Of a stretch of 64,000 nt of DNA, positions 52,039-60,300 are shown piece after piece. Positions within the stretch are counted from its first letter, which is position 1. Each line of letters opens with the position of its first letter. The notes under the pieces are model-generated. The model worked only from the letters and a program-made list of their open reading frames with translations. It was not told the origin of the DNA and did not search any database. Source of the DNA: CBDDEC01 sp965226785 (lineage in GTDB: Bacteria > Chloroflexota > Dehalococcoidia > UBA2979); NCBI GenBank assembly GCA_965226785.1, contig CBDDEC010000004.1, positions 868,001 to 932,000 of the forward strand. Direction: 5' to 3'. The translations under genes were made by a program, and so were the position numbers.

Positions 52039-53394
52039 GTGGCGGGACGCCGGCAGCAGCCGCCACCCGGCGTGCAGCAGGAGCTGTTCGAGGAGCGCGC
52101 GGAGAGCCATCTCGCGCGCTACGAGCCGCTCGCCGCGCGCATGCGACCGCGCGACCTCGACGGGTTCGTCGGGCAGGAACACGTGGTCGGGACGGGCCGC
52201 CCGCTGCGGCTGATGATCGAGCGTGACGAGCTCACCTCGATCATCCTCTGGGGACCGCCCGGGTCCGGGAAGACGACCCTCGCGAGGATCATCGCGGAGT
52301 CCACCGAACGCTACTTCGCAGAGCTCTCCGCCGTCAGCAGCGGCGTCGCCGACGTGCGCAAGCTGATCGAAGAGGCGCGTGAGCGCCTCCGCGTCTCTGG
52401 CCGCCGCACGATCCTCTTCCTCGATGAGCTCCATCGCTTCAACCGCGCACAGCAGGACCACCTGCTCCCCCACGTCGAGGCCGGCGTGGTCACGCTGATC
52501 GGCGCCACGACGGAGAACCCGTCGTTCTATCTCGTCGCGCCGCTGCTCTCGCGTTCGCGCGTGTTCCAGCTGCACCTGCTCGAGCCCGACGAAATCGTGA
52601 GCATCATCCGCCGCGCCCTGGACGACCCCGCGTTCGGCCTCGGTGAGACGGACGTAGCGATCGAGGACGAGACGCTGCGGCTGCTCGCGCAGGTCTCGGG
52701 CGGCGATGCGCGCAGCGCGCTCAACGTGCTCGACCTCGCGGTGGCGGTGGCGGACCTGGACGAGGGCGGGACCCACCTCGTCACGAGCGAGCTGGTCGAG
52801 CAAGCGGCCGAACAGCGTCCGCTGCTCTACGACCGTGAGGGCGACGCACACTTCGACACCATCTCGGCGTACATCAAGACGCTGCGGGACTCCGACCCGG
52901 ACGGTGCGCTCTACTGGCTGGCGCGCATGCTCGAGGCTGGCGAGGATCCGCTCTTCGTGGCGCGCCGCCTCGTCATCCTCGCCGCCGAGGACGTTGGCCT
53001 CGCGGACCCGCAGGCGCTGCCGATCGCCGTATCGGCGCAGCAGGCCGTGCAGTTCATTGGCATGCCCGAGGGTCGCATTCCACTGGCCGAGGTGACGGTG
53101 TATCTCGCCCGCGCTCCGAAGTCCAACAGCGCCTACGCCGCCTATGAGCGCGCGGCGCAGGACGCGCGAGCGAGCCGTAACGATCCCGTGCCGATGCATC
53201 TGCGCAACGCGTCGACCGGGCTGATGCGGGACCTCGGCTACGGCCGTGGCTACCAGTACGCGCACGACTTCGAAAGCCACGTCCCGCCCGCGCAGACGCA
53301 CCGGCCTGACACGGTCGAGGGTCATGTCTATTACGAGCCCGGAACGCTCGGCGACGAACCCCGCGAGGGCGATTCGCCGCCCGCGTCGGGCTAG
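52039..53394 (+). CDS. rarA: Replication-associated recombination AAA+ ATPase RarA (MgsA)
   Basis: RarA/MgsA is a clamp-loader-like AAA+ ATPase acting at stalled forks. It has 451 residues from the GTG at 52039 (GGGAGG upstream). Motifs are RPRDLDGFVGQEHVVG, Walker A GPPGSGKTTLA (72-82), Walker B ILFLDELHRFNRAQQDHLLP, sensor 1 GATTENPSFYL and Box VII context LLSRSRVFQLHLL. The C-terminal tetramerisation domain has SAYAAYERAAQDARASRNDP, and the end shows KSNSAY and GYQYAHD. A TAGACT element at 52006-52011 may be its -10 box. Confidence 0.95.
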   Translation: MAGRRQQPPPGVQQELFEERAESHLARYEPLAARMRPRDLDGFVGQEHVVGTGRPLRLMIERDELTSIILWGPPGSGKTTLARIIAESTERYFAELSAVSSGVADVRKLIEEARERLRVSGRRTILFLDELHRFNRAQQDHLLPHVEAGVVTLIGATTENPSFYLVAPLLSRSRVFQLHLLEPDEIVSIIRRALDDPAFGLGETDVAIEDETLRLLAQVSGGDARSALNVLDLAVAVADLDEGGTHLVTSELVEQAAEQRPLLYDREGDAHFDTISAYIKTLRDSDPDGALYWLARMLEAGEDPLFVARRLVILAAEDVGLADPQALPIAVSAQQAVQFIGMPEGRIPLAEVTVYLARAPKSNSAYAAYERAAQDARASRNDPVPMHLRNASTGLMRDLGYGRGYQYAHDFESHVPPAQTHRPDTVEGHVYYEPGTLGDEPREGDSPPASG

Positions 53395-53406
53395 CGGCCT
53401 CGACGG

Positions 53407-53865
53407 TTACTCCAGCGTGAAGGCGGCGCTCATGCCAAGGGTGTAGTGCCCCGGCACGTTGCAGAGCAACACATAGTCGCCCGGCTCGAGCTCAACCACG
53501 CCGGCGACGGACATCCCCGCCTCGATGTCGGACAGGCGGACGACGATCTCGAGGTCCGTTTCGTCGACCTCCCCGTTTGCCGGCAGGGCATCAGGCGCGA
53601 GGTCCGTGCGGACCACCAGCAGTTCGTGCGGCGTGCTGCCCAGGTTCTGTGCTGCGAACGTGATCTCGCCGTGCGACGCGGTGGCAGCGTCAGGCGTCAG
53701 CGTGAAGTCCTCTAGCGCCACGCTGATGGTCGTCGCCGCGTCCTCCTGCGCAGCATCCTCGGTCGGAGCCGAGTCGCCGTCGTCGTCGCCACCACAGGCG
53801 GCGATCAGCCCGACGGCGAGCACAAGCAGCGCCCCGTACAGGATGGTGCGAAGCGATCTGGGCAT
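53407..53865 (-). CDS. Cupredoxin-like lipoprotein (copy 1)
   Basis: The 152-residue lipoprotein has a signal with lipobox GLIAAC and an Asp-rich linker. The cupredoxin domain (about residues 45-152) starts VALEDFTLTPDAATASHGEI. Type 1 copper ligands are His in STPHELLVV, Cys in YVLLCNVPGHY, the next His and Met in LGMSAAF. That matches the CNVPGHxxxGM pattern of the sulfocyanin/nitrosocyanin-like group. It is probably an extracytoplasmic electron carrier or copper binder. It is a paralogue of the next gene upstream. GAGGAGGG precedes the ATG. Confidence 0.85.
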   Translation of the reverse strand: MPRSLRTILYGALLVLAVGLIAACGGDDDGDSAPTEDAAQEDAATTISVALEDFTLTPDAATASHGEITFAAQNLGSTPHELLVVRTDLAPDALPANGEVDETDLEIVVRLSDIEAGMSVAGVVELEPGDYVLLCNVPGHYTLGMSAAFTLE

Positions 53866-53972
53866 GGTCCCTCCTCACGGGATGCCTTGTGCTCGGTGTC
53901 ACAAACAATCGTAGCTGCCCCGCGTGTACCGATCTGGAGTGGCGGTCACGTCCGAGACTGAGCCAACAAAGA

Positions 53973-53997
53973 AACCCTCCGAGGTCGTCGGAGGGTT
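53973..53997 (-). terminator. Rho-independent terminator after cupredoxin copy 2
   Basis: A perfect 10-bp stem (AACCCTCCGA with TCGGAGGGTT) with a 5-base loop is followed on the minus strand by TCTTTGTTGG. It lies 31 bases downstream of the copy 2 stop, so the two cupredoxin genes are probably transcribed separately. Confidence 0.8.
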
Positions 53998-54027
53998 GGT
54001 GTGGGCGGTTCGTGTCGCTGTCGAGGG

Positions 54028-54477
54028 TTACTCGACCGTGAACGCGGCGCTCATCCCCTGCTCATAATGGGTGGGCACATTGCAGATCAGGACGTAGCTG
54101 CCCGCGGTCAACGTCGTGCGACCGAAGCGGCCCGACTCGAACTTCTCGAGGGCGAATACGACGTCCACGGCAGCCTCGTCGACCTGATCGCCGATGACCG
54201 GAAGCGCGTCGTGCGCCAGGTCGGTCTGGATCACCTTGAACTCGTGCGCCAGCGCCGGGCCGCGGTTGTCCACGTCGAACGCGATCTCACCGGCGGGTGC
54301 CGAGGAGACATCGGGCACGATCGAAAACTCGCGGACGGTAGCGTTCACCGTCGTGGAGGTGCCCCCGTCGTCATCGTCATCGTCATCGTCGCCGCCGCAG
54401 GCGACGAGCAGCACGGAGATGGCCAAGAGGCCGCCAAGCAGCAACAGGGCGCGAAACTTCGACACGGGAACCTTCAT
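54028..54477 (-). CDS. Cupredoxin-like lipoprotein (copy 2)
   Basis: This paralogue of the neighbouring gene has 149 residues. The lipobox SVLLVAC is followed by a run of eight Asp residues. The copper ligands are His in ALAHEFKVI, Cys in YVLICNVPTHY, His and Met in QGMSAAF, so all four are kept. Both copies share DLAxDALP and CNVPxHYxxGMSAAFT. GAACC lies upstream of the ATG; TAGGAT about 40 bases ahead may be its -10 box. A strong terminator follows. The function is inferred from ligands only. Confidence 0.85.
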   Translation of the reverse strand: MKVPVSKFRALLLLGGLLAISVLLVACGGDDDDDDDDGGTSTTVNATVREFSIVPDVSSAPAGEIAFDVDNRGPALAHEFKVIQTDLAHDALPVIGDQVDEAAVDVVFALEKFESGRFGRTTLTAGSYVLICNVPTHYEQGMSAAFTVE

Positions 54478-54628
54478 CAGGGCGCGCAGCAGACCGCTGC
54501 CGACGCTCGTAAGGCGCGATCCTACGTGAGCGCCCAGCTACGTCCAAACGCCGGACCCGCATCGGTTGCGACACGATTCGCTTATCATGCGCGCCGTCAT
54601 CGCCCGCCGAGCTACCTGAGGAGACAGC

Positions 54629-55558
54629 ATGGGTCTGCAAGACCGCACACCCCCGACCGTCGACGAGTACCTGGCGTACGGGGAGCGGTTCAGCAACTGG
54701 GGCCGCTGGGGCGACGACGACCAGCTCGGCACGCTCAACCACATCACCCCAGAGCGACGCCAGGCCGCGACCGCGCTCGTCCAGTCCGGGCGCAGCGTGT
54801 CGTGCTCGAACCCACTGGCGACCGCTGCGGTCCAGCCCGATCAGCGCCGCAACCCGAGGCCGGCGGACCACCGCATGATGCTGAGCGGCTGGACTTCGGG
54901 CGACTACATCGGCGTGGCCTACCACGGCTTCGTCAACACGCACATCGATGCGCTCTGCCACATCCCCACCGGGGCGAACGGCAAGCTGTACAACGACCGC
55001 CCCGGCGACCTTGTCACGGAGGAGGGCGCACGCAGCAACTCGATCGATTACTGGCGCGACGGCATCCTCACGCGAGGGGTGCTCTACGACATCCCGCGCA
55101 TGCGTGGCACCGACTACGTCGAGGACGGGCGGCCGGTCGAGGGCTGGGACCTGGAGGATTGGGCGAAGCAGCAAGGCATCGAGCCGCGTGACGGCGACGC
55201 TGTCCTGGTGCGCTCCGGCTGCGACCCGTTCTGGGCCGCGAACCCGGACTTCGAGTTCGCGTTCCCGCCGAACACCCCCGGCGTCGCCGTCTCGGTCATC
55301 GAGTATCTCTACGACCACAACGCCTCCCTCATGGGTTGGGATCTGCAGGAGGCGGGCGGTCACCCATACCCGGAGCGCATCCCGGTGCACGCGGTTGTGA
55401 TCCCGTACATGGGTATGCCGCTGCTCGACAACGCCAACTTCGAGCGCCTCGCCGAAGCCTGCGCCGAGGAGGGCCGGTACGAGTTTCTGCTCGTGGTCGC
55501 GCCGCTCGTCGTCGAGGGTGGCACTGGGTCGCCCGTCAACCCGATCGCGACGTTCTAG
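54629..55558 (+). CDS. Cyclase family protein (kynurenine formamidase-like metal hydrolase)
   Basis: The 309-residue protein belongs to the cyclase family, metal-dependent hydrolases related to bacterial kynurenine formamidase. The metal motif is HGFVNTHIDALCHIPTG, giving the H-x-D-x-x-x-H ligand set. Other conserved parts are NWGRWGDDDQLGTLNHITPE, GDAVLVRSGCDPFW and VHAVVIPYMGMPLLDNANFE. GAGGAG precedes the ATG, and TATCAT at 54584-54589 could be the -10 box. It opens a plus-strand run of four catabolic genes. It may act on a lactone or formamide in that pathway. Confidence 0.85.
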   Translation: MGLQDRTPPTVDEYLAYGERFSNWGRWGDDDQLGTLNHITPERRQAATALVQSGRSVSCSNPLATAAVQPDQRRNPRPADHRMMLSGWTSGDYIGVAYHGFVNTHIDALCHIPTGANGKLYNDRPGDLVTEEGARSNSIDYWRDGILTRGVLYDIPRMRGTDYVEDGRPVEGWDLEDWAKQQGIEPRDGDAVLVRSGCDPFWAANPDFEFAFPPNTPGVAVSVIEYLYDHNASLMGWDLQEAGGHPYPERIPVHAVVIPYMGMPLLDNANFERLAEACAEEGRYEFLLVVAPLVVEGGTGSPVNPIATF

Positions 55559-55603
55559 CGCGTCGCAGCGACCTCGAGGTCCCACAGAGGAGAGCATGGG
55601 GCG

Positions 55604-57088
55604 ATGGCCGATCCTGCGATCCTCGCGATCGATCTCGGCACGACGCGGCTCAAAGTCGTGGCGTTCGATCGCAGCGGCCAACTCCTGGCGCGTGAGGCCA
55701 CGCGGAACCTCGAAGAGCACGCCGTCGCCGAGGACGGCAGCGCCCGGGCCTGGCAATCCCCGGACCGCTGGTGGGCTGACACGGTCGAGCTCACCGCACG
55801 CCTGCTGGCGCGACCCGAACTCGACAACTACGAAGTCGCGGCAGTCTCGCTCTCCGGCCGCGGAGGTGGCTTCGTCGCGACGGACGAGGATGGCGCAGTC
55901 GTCGCCGATTCGTGGTCTGACCGGCGTCACGCGGAGGAGCTGCGTGCGCTCATGGCGTGGCGGGGCGGCGGCTATCACCTCGCGAACTACGCGGCCGCAC
56001 TGCTCGCGAAGTGGCGCTGGCTGCAGCAGCATGAGCCCACGGCGGCAGCGCGGGTGCGCCAGGTGATCTACGCGAAGGACCTCCTGCACCTGCGGCTGAC
56101 CGGCGAGGCGGTGACCGACCCGACGTCAGGGCCGGACCGCGACGACTTCGATGGCGATGCGCTCGGCGCGCTCGGAATCGAGCGCACCTTGCTGCCCCGC
56201 GTCGCCATGCCGTGGGCCGTAGGCGGCGAGGTCTCGCGTGCCGCTGCTGAGGCCACCGGCCTGCCCGCCGGCACGCCGGTGGCCGTGGGCGGCCACGACG
56301 GAATCTGCGCCAACGTCGGTGCTGGCGCCGGTGCAGTCGGGACCTACGCGCTCACGATCGGCACACATGCCGTCGTGCGCGCGGTGACCGCCGAGGCGCC
56401 TGCGGGCGCCTACCGCTTCTACGGGCTGCCACCGGACCGCCACATCATCGGGGGCAATGCGGTCCTCGCCGGCCGGGCGGCCGATTGGTTCCTCGACGGC
56501 TGGTACGACCACCCGTCGGAGGAGCGGCGCGCCGAAGTCTTCGCGCTCGCCGACGGTGAGGCCGCCGCGATCACGCCTGGCGCCGATGGCGTGCGCTTCC
56601 TTCCGTTCCTCGCCGGACAGGTCGCTCCCGAGGCGCGGCCGGGGGCGACGGCGGGGTTCGTCGGTCTCCAGGCGCGCCATAGCCGCGCCGAGATGTACCG
56701 CGCGGTCCTGGAGGGCGGCGCGTTCGCCATCCGCAGCATCTTCGAGCAGGTGCGCGGTTGGTGCGGCGACCCCTCGGTGGTGCGCTTCACCGGCAGTGGT
56801 GCGCAGTCCGAGGTGTGGTCGCTCATCATCTCCGATGCCCTGCGCTGGCCGTGCGAAACGACCGACCACGTCGCCGAGGCGCGGGGCGCCGCCATCTACG
56901 CTGCTGTCGCCCTCGGCTGGCACGACGATGTCGATACGGCCGCCGAGGCGATGGTGCACCCGACGGCGCGGCTCGAGCCGGACTCGGTCGCCGCCGACCG
57001 CTACGACGAGGCGTACGAGGACTGGTGCGCCGTGAGTGAGGCGTTGCGCCCGCTCGATGGTCGCGCTGCGGGCGGGGGCCTGTTGTGA
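55604..57088 (+). CDS. FGGY family carbohydrate kinase
   Basis: The 494-residue kinase opens with the phosphate-1 motif ILAIDLGTTRLKVVAFD and shows WADTVELTARLL, then AVSLSGRGGGFVATDEDGAV. GGHDGICANVGAG is the second-domain glycine motif, and VRFTGSGAQSEVWSLIISDA carries the adenosine-binding region. FGGY kinases phosphorylate sugars, sugar acids and polyols; the exact sugar is not readable. It lies 45 bases after the cyclase and overlaps the amidohydrolase by 4 bases, so the two are coupled. Confidence 0.9.
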   Translation: MADPAILAIDLGTTRLKVVAFDRSGQLLAREATRNLEEHAVAEDGSARAWQSPDRWWADTVELTARLLARPELDNYEVAAVSLSGRGGGFVATDEDGAVVADSWSDRRHAEELRALMAWRGGGYHLANYAAALLAKWRWLQQHEPTAAARVRQVIYAKDLLHLRLTGEAVTDPTSGPDRDDFDGDALGALGIERTLLPRVAMPWAVGGEVSRAAAEATGLPAGTPVAVGGHDGICANVGAGAGAVGTYALTIGTHAVVRAVTAEAPAGAYRFYGLPPDRHIIGGNAVLAGRAADWFLDGWYDHPSEERRAEVFALADGEAAAITPGADGVRFLPFLAGQVAPEARPGATAGFVGLQARHSRAEMYRAVLEGGAFAIRSIFEQVRGWCGDPSVVRFTGSGAQSEVWSLIISDALRWPCETTDHVAEARGAAIYAAVALGWHDDVDTAAEAMVHPTARLEPDSVAADRYDEAYEDWCAVSEALRPLDGRAAGGGLL

Positions 57089-58227
57089 CGCTGACCGTCA
57101 TCACTGGCGGCACGGTGATCGACCCGGTCGCAGCAACGACAACCCTTGCCGATGTGCTCATCGAGGACGGGCTCGTCGCCTCGATTGGGAGCACCGGCGA
57201 CATCGCGAACGCCGAGGTGATCGATGCATCCGGCCTCTACGTGGCGCCGGGGTTCATCGACATTCACACGCACGTGTTTAACCACGGGCTGTTCGGCACG
57301 AGCCGCGTCGATGCCGATCGTGTGGGCGTGCGGCAGGGTGTCGCCTGCCTCGTCGACGCCGGTTCGGCCGGAGCGACGACCATCGACGCGTTCCCTCGCA
57401 CCGTGCACGCGAAGCAGCGCACGCCCGTCTACGCGCTCGTCAACGTCGGCTCACCCGGCCTGCCGCACCTCGGCGGTGGGCACTCCTCGAGGCCGGAGCT
57501 CGTGTCGCTCGCAGGCACCGTGCGGGCGGTCGAGCGACATCGGGGCTGGGTGCGTGGCATCAAGGTGCAGGCCTCGGCTTCGCACACCGGCATGTTCGGC
57601 ATCGAAGCGGTCAAGATCGCACGCAAGGCGGCCGATCTCACCGACCTGCCGCTGATGATGCACATCGGCAACGCCCCGCCCGTCCTCGACGACGCGCTCG
57701 AGTACCTGCACGAGGGCGACATCGTGACGCACGCCTACCACGGCAAGGTTGGTGGCGCGCTGAGCTTCGGCAACGAACCTCTGCCCGCACTGCGCGAAGC
57801 GATCGACCGAGGCGTCTACGTCGACATCGGCCATGGCCGCTCCTCGTTCGCGTTCGCAACCGCCGAGCGGGCGCTGGCGCTTGGCCTGCCGGTGCACTCG
57901 ATCTCCACGGACATTCACCGCGCCAACATCGACCGCTATGTCGTCTCGCTGGCGCGGACGATGTCGAAGCTCCTGGCGCTCGGGCTCGACCTCGTCGAGG
58001 TCGTGGCCGCCGTCACCTCGACGCCGGCGCGTGCGCTGCGGCTTGATGCAGACGGCTTCGGCGTCATCGGCGTGGGCTCGCCGGCACACCTCACTCTGTT
58101 CGCGCTGCGCGACGTGCCGATCGAACTCGAGGACAGCGAGGGCGAGGTGCGGACCGGCGACCGCTCAATCGAGCCGACCGCTGTCCTCATTCATGGCGAG
58201 CGGTTCGATGTCTCCGCGCCACTCTGA
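57085..58227 (+). CDS. Amidohydrolase/deacetylase family metallohydrolase
   Basis: The 380-residue protein has the amidohydrolase TIM barrel with GFIDIHTHVF (metal ligands His61 and His63). A carboxylatable Lys160 lies in WVRGIKVQASASHTG, where this subgroup has its bridging lysine. THAYHGK and SISTDIHRAN supply further ligands. Related enzymes cleave N-acyl amino sugars or acids, and they often neighbour SelA-like PLP enzymes, as here. The GTG start overlaps the kinase stop (GTGA). The region after residue 300 closes the barrel. Confidence 0.87.
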   Translation: MTLTVITGGTVIDPVAATTTLADVLIEDGLVASIGSTGDIANAEVIDASGLYVAPGFIDIHTHVFNHGLFGTSRVDADRVGVRQGVACLVDAGSAGATTIDAFPRTVHAKQRTPVYALVNVGSPGLPHLGGGHSSRPELVSLAGTVRAVERHRGWVRGIKVQASASHTGMFGIEAVKIARKAADLTDLPLMMHIGNAPPVLDDALEYLHEGDIVTHAYHGKVGGALSFGNEPLPALREAIDRGVYVDIGHGRSSFAFATAERALALGLPVHSISTDIHRANIDRYVVSLARTMSKLLALGLDLVEVVAAVTSTPARALRLDADGFGVIGVGSPAHLTLFALRDVPIELEDSEGEVRTGDRSIEPTAVLIHGERFDVSAPL

Positions 58228-58257
58228 TCGCGCCCGGCCGGGCGAGCCCGGTCGAGG

Positions 58258-58263
58258 TAGGCT
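58258..58263 (+). promoter_or_regulatory. Leaderless -10 element of the DgaE-like gene
   Basis: TAGGCT is followed by 6 bases and the ATG at 58270. It lies in the 42-base gap after the amidohydrolase, so the last gene of the cassette may have its own start. Confidence 0.5.
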
Positions 58264-58269
58264 CACTGC

Positions 58270-59379
58270 ATGAGCGACGGACCGATCTACGACCGCATCG
58301 GCGTGCCCCCGGTGATCAACGCCGCCGGCAAGTTGACCGCCCTCGGCGGCACCGCGCAGAGCGGGACGGTGGCGGCGGCGCAGGCCGAGGCGGCGCGCAC
58401 GCACGTCGACCTCGCCGTCCTCCGCGCGCGCGCCGGGGAGCTGATCGCGGAGCATTGCGGCGCCGAGGCGGCGAGCATCACCACCGGTGCCGCGGCCGGC
58501 GTAGTGATCGCGGTCGCTGCCTGCGTGGCTGGCGACGATCCAAACGCCGCGGCGGCGTTGCCCGACGCTCGAGGACGGGCAGACGGTGTGGTGATCCAGG
58601 CGGGGCATTGGGTGAACTTTGGCGCGCCAGTCGAGCAGATGGTGCGCCTCGGCGGCGGCCGGCCCGTGATGGCCGGACCGGCGAACCGCGTGAGTGACGA
58701 TGAGGTCGTACGCGCCCTCGAGGGCTCGGGCATCGCCGCGTTGCTCTTCGTGCAGTCGCACCATGCAGCGCAGGAGGGGATGGTCTCGCTGGCGCGCTGC
58801 GTCGAACTCGCCCGCGCAGCCGGCGTGCCCGTGATCGTGGACGCAGCCGCCGAGGAGGACCTGCGGCGCTACATCGACCTCGGCGTGGACCTGGTCACCT
58901 ACTCCGGAGGCAAGGCGTTGGGCGGTCCCACGGTCGGCTTCATCGCCGGTCGCGCCGACCTCGTCGCCGCCTGCGAGGCGCAGACCCGCGGCATCGCGCG
59001 GCCGATGAAGGTCGGCAAAGAACAGATCGCCGGCCTCCTGACCGCCCTCGAGGAGTACGCCGAGCACGACGAGGCTGTGGAGGCCGAGCGACGCGCTCGC
59101 GTGAACCGCATCATCTGCGATGCCGTCGAGGACATCGCTGCGCTCGACCTCTCGATGCGTATGGACGAGGCCGGTCGCCCGATCGAACGCATCGCGGTGC
59201 GGGCACGCGATGGGGCGTTCGCGGTGCGCGACCTCGTGCGGCACCTCGCCGAGGGCTCTCCGAGCATCCGCACGCGCAACCATCACCTCGACGACGGCCT
59301 CTTCCTCATCGACCCGCGCGAGGTGACCGAGGCCCAGGCCGCCGTGGTCGGCGACCGCCTCCGCGCGTTCTTCGCCTAG
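58270..59379 (+). CDS. SelA-like PLP enzyme of the D-glucosaminate-6-phosphate ammonia-lyase (DgaE) type
   Basis: The 369-residue protein is in the fold-type I PLP group related to SelA but shorter. It opens GVPPVINAAGKLTALGGT, then ITTGAAAGVVIAVAACVAG. The PLP lysine is K215 in VTYSGGKALGGPTVGF. The length and the VINAAGKLT opening match the DgaE ammonia lyases, which convert 2-amino-2-deoxy-aldonate-6-phosphates to 2-keto-3-deoxy sugars; SelA proper has about 450 residues and an N-terminal tRNA-binding domain. It is the fourth gene of the cassette. The final 74 bases overlap, antisense, the Erm-like gene. Confidence 0.83.
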   Translation: MSDGPIYDRIGVPPVINAAGKLTALGGTAQSGTVAAAQAEAARTHVDLAVLRARAGELIAEHCGAEAASITTGAAAGVVIAVAACVAGDDPNAAAALPDARGRADGVVIQAGHWVNFGAPVEQMVRLGGGRPVMAGPANRVSDDEVVRALEGSGIAALLFVQSHHAAQEGMVSLARCVELARAAGVPVIVDAAAEEDLRRYIDLGVDLVTYSGGKALGGPTVGFIAGRADLVAACEAQTRGIARPMKVGKEQIAGLLTALEEYAEHDEAVEAERRARVNRIICDAVEDIAALDLSMRMDEAGRPIERIAVRARDGAFAVRDLVRHLAEGSPSIRTRNHHLDDGLFLIDPREVTEAQAAVVGDRLRAFFA

Positions 59380-60235
59380 CGTCCCCCGACGGCTGCCCAC
59401 CCTGGGTCCAGCGCAGGCGCGTGAGCGCGCCACTGTTCCTCGATGCCGCGAACCGATAGATGCCGAGCCACTGATCGAAGGTCAGATCGCCGCGCCGCAG
59501 ATCGAGGTCGATCCGGAACCGCGCCGAGAGGCGGCGCAGTTGCTCGGAGCTGAACTCGCGGCGCAGGCTGCGGCGCAGGTTCTGCCCCTGCTCGAACGCG
59601 CGCTCGAGGAACGAGCGATATGGCGTCGCGTCCTCGTCGGCGAGCAGCGGCCGCTCGCGGCGCAGCATCCACAGCAGCGCGGTGGAGACGCCCGGCGGCG
59701 GCGAGAACGCCGTCGCCGGCAGCTCCGCGACGATCTCGACATGCCACCAGGGTTTCAACCGCAGCGATTCCAGCGTCTCGCGCGCATAGGGTGAGCCGGC
59801 GAAGCGTTCGGCCGCCTCCAGTTGCACGACCAGGTGCACCTCGGAGGCCGTACCCTCGCTCGCGACGCGGCGCACGAGATCGGCGGTGCGGTTGAACGGC
59901 GGGTTGGCCACGATCCGGTAGGGCGCCGCCGGCAGCGCCACTTCCAGCGCGTCGCCCGTCACCACCTCGATGGTCGGGTCGTCCGAGGACGCGCGGCGCA
60001 AGCGCGCGGCCAGGCGTTCATCGAGCTCGATCGTCGTCACGCGCGCGGCGCGGCTTGCCAGCGCGCGCGTCAGCACACCCGTGCCGCCACCGATCTCAAC
60101 GACGCGGTCGGAGCCGGCGACACGCGCCTGCTCAACAATTTGCGACGCCGCTGCGGGCGTCAGAAAGTGCTGTGAGAGTTCAGCTCGTCTCTGACGTCCC
60201 GGTCGCCTCGGCTGCCGCCTTGGCTGCACGGACAC
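59306..60235 (-). CDS. Erm/KsgA family rRNA adenine N6-methyltransferase
   Basis: The protein opens RRAELSQHFLTPAAASQIVE, with SQHFL as in Erm proteins (KsgA has GQNFL). The SAM loop is VVEIGGGTGVLTRALA, and the target-adenine motif is VANPPFNRTADLVRRV, close to the Erm NIPF form. Arg-rich ends flank the fold (QPRRQPRRPGRQRR at the N-terminus, RRRTRGGGRRPRRPG at the C-terminus), as in some actinobacterial Erm. The start is uncertain: GTG at 60235 or 60229, neither with a ribosome binding site. The last 24 codons lie antisense over the DgaE-like gene. It could protect 23S rRNA from macrolides; KsgA-like housekeeping is less likely. Confidence 0.8.
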   Translation of the reverse strand: MSVQPRRQPRRPGRQRRAELSQHFLTPAAASQIVEQARVAGSDRVVEIGGGTGVLTRALASRAARVTTIELDERLAARLRRASSDDPTIEVVTGDALEVALPAAPYRIVANPPFNRTADLVRRVASEGTASEVHLVVQLEAAERFAGSPYARETLESLRLKPWWHVEIVAELPATAFSPPPGVSTALLWMLRRERPLLADEDATPYRSFLERAFEQGQNLRRSLRREFSSEQLRRLSARFRIDLDLRRGDLTFDQWLGIYRFAASRNSGALTRLRWTQGGQPSGDARRRTRGGGRRPRRPGPRSPRAGR

Positions 60236-60300
60236 GGATGAAGAACGCGCACATAAGCCACGCCTCCCTGGCCAGAGCGTACCCGCCGAGGTCTCCGCTG

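Noticed and set aside
58270..59379. SelA (selenocysteine synthase) candidate
   Set aside because: It is SelA-related, but at 369 residues it lacks the N-terminal domain and matches the DgaE-type opening and context. It is a catabolic PLP enzyme, not evidence for selA.
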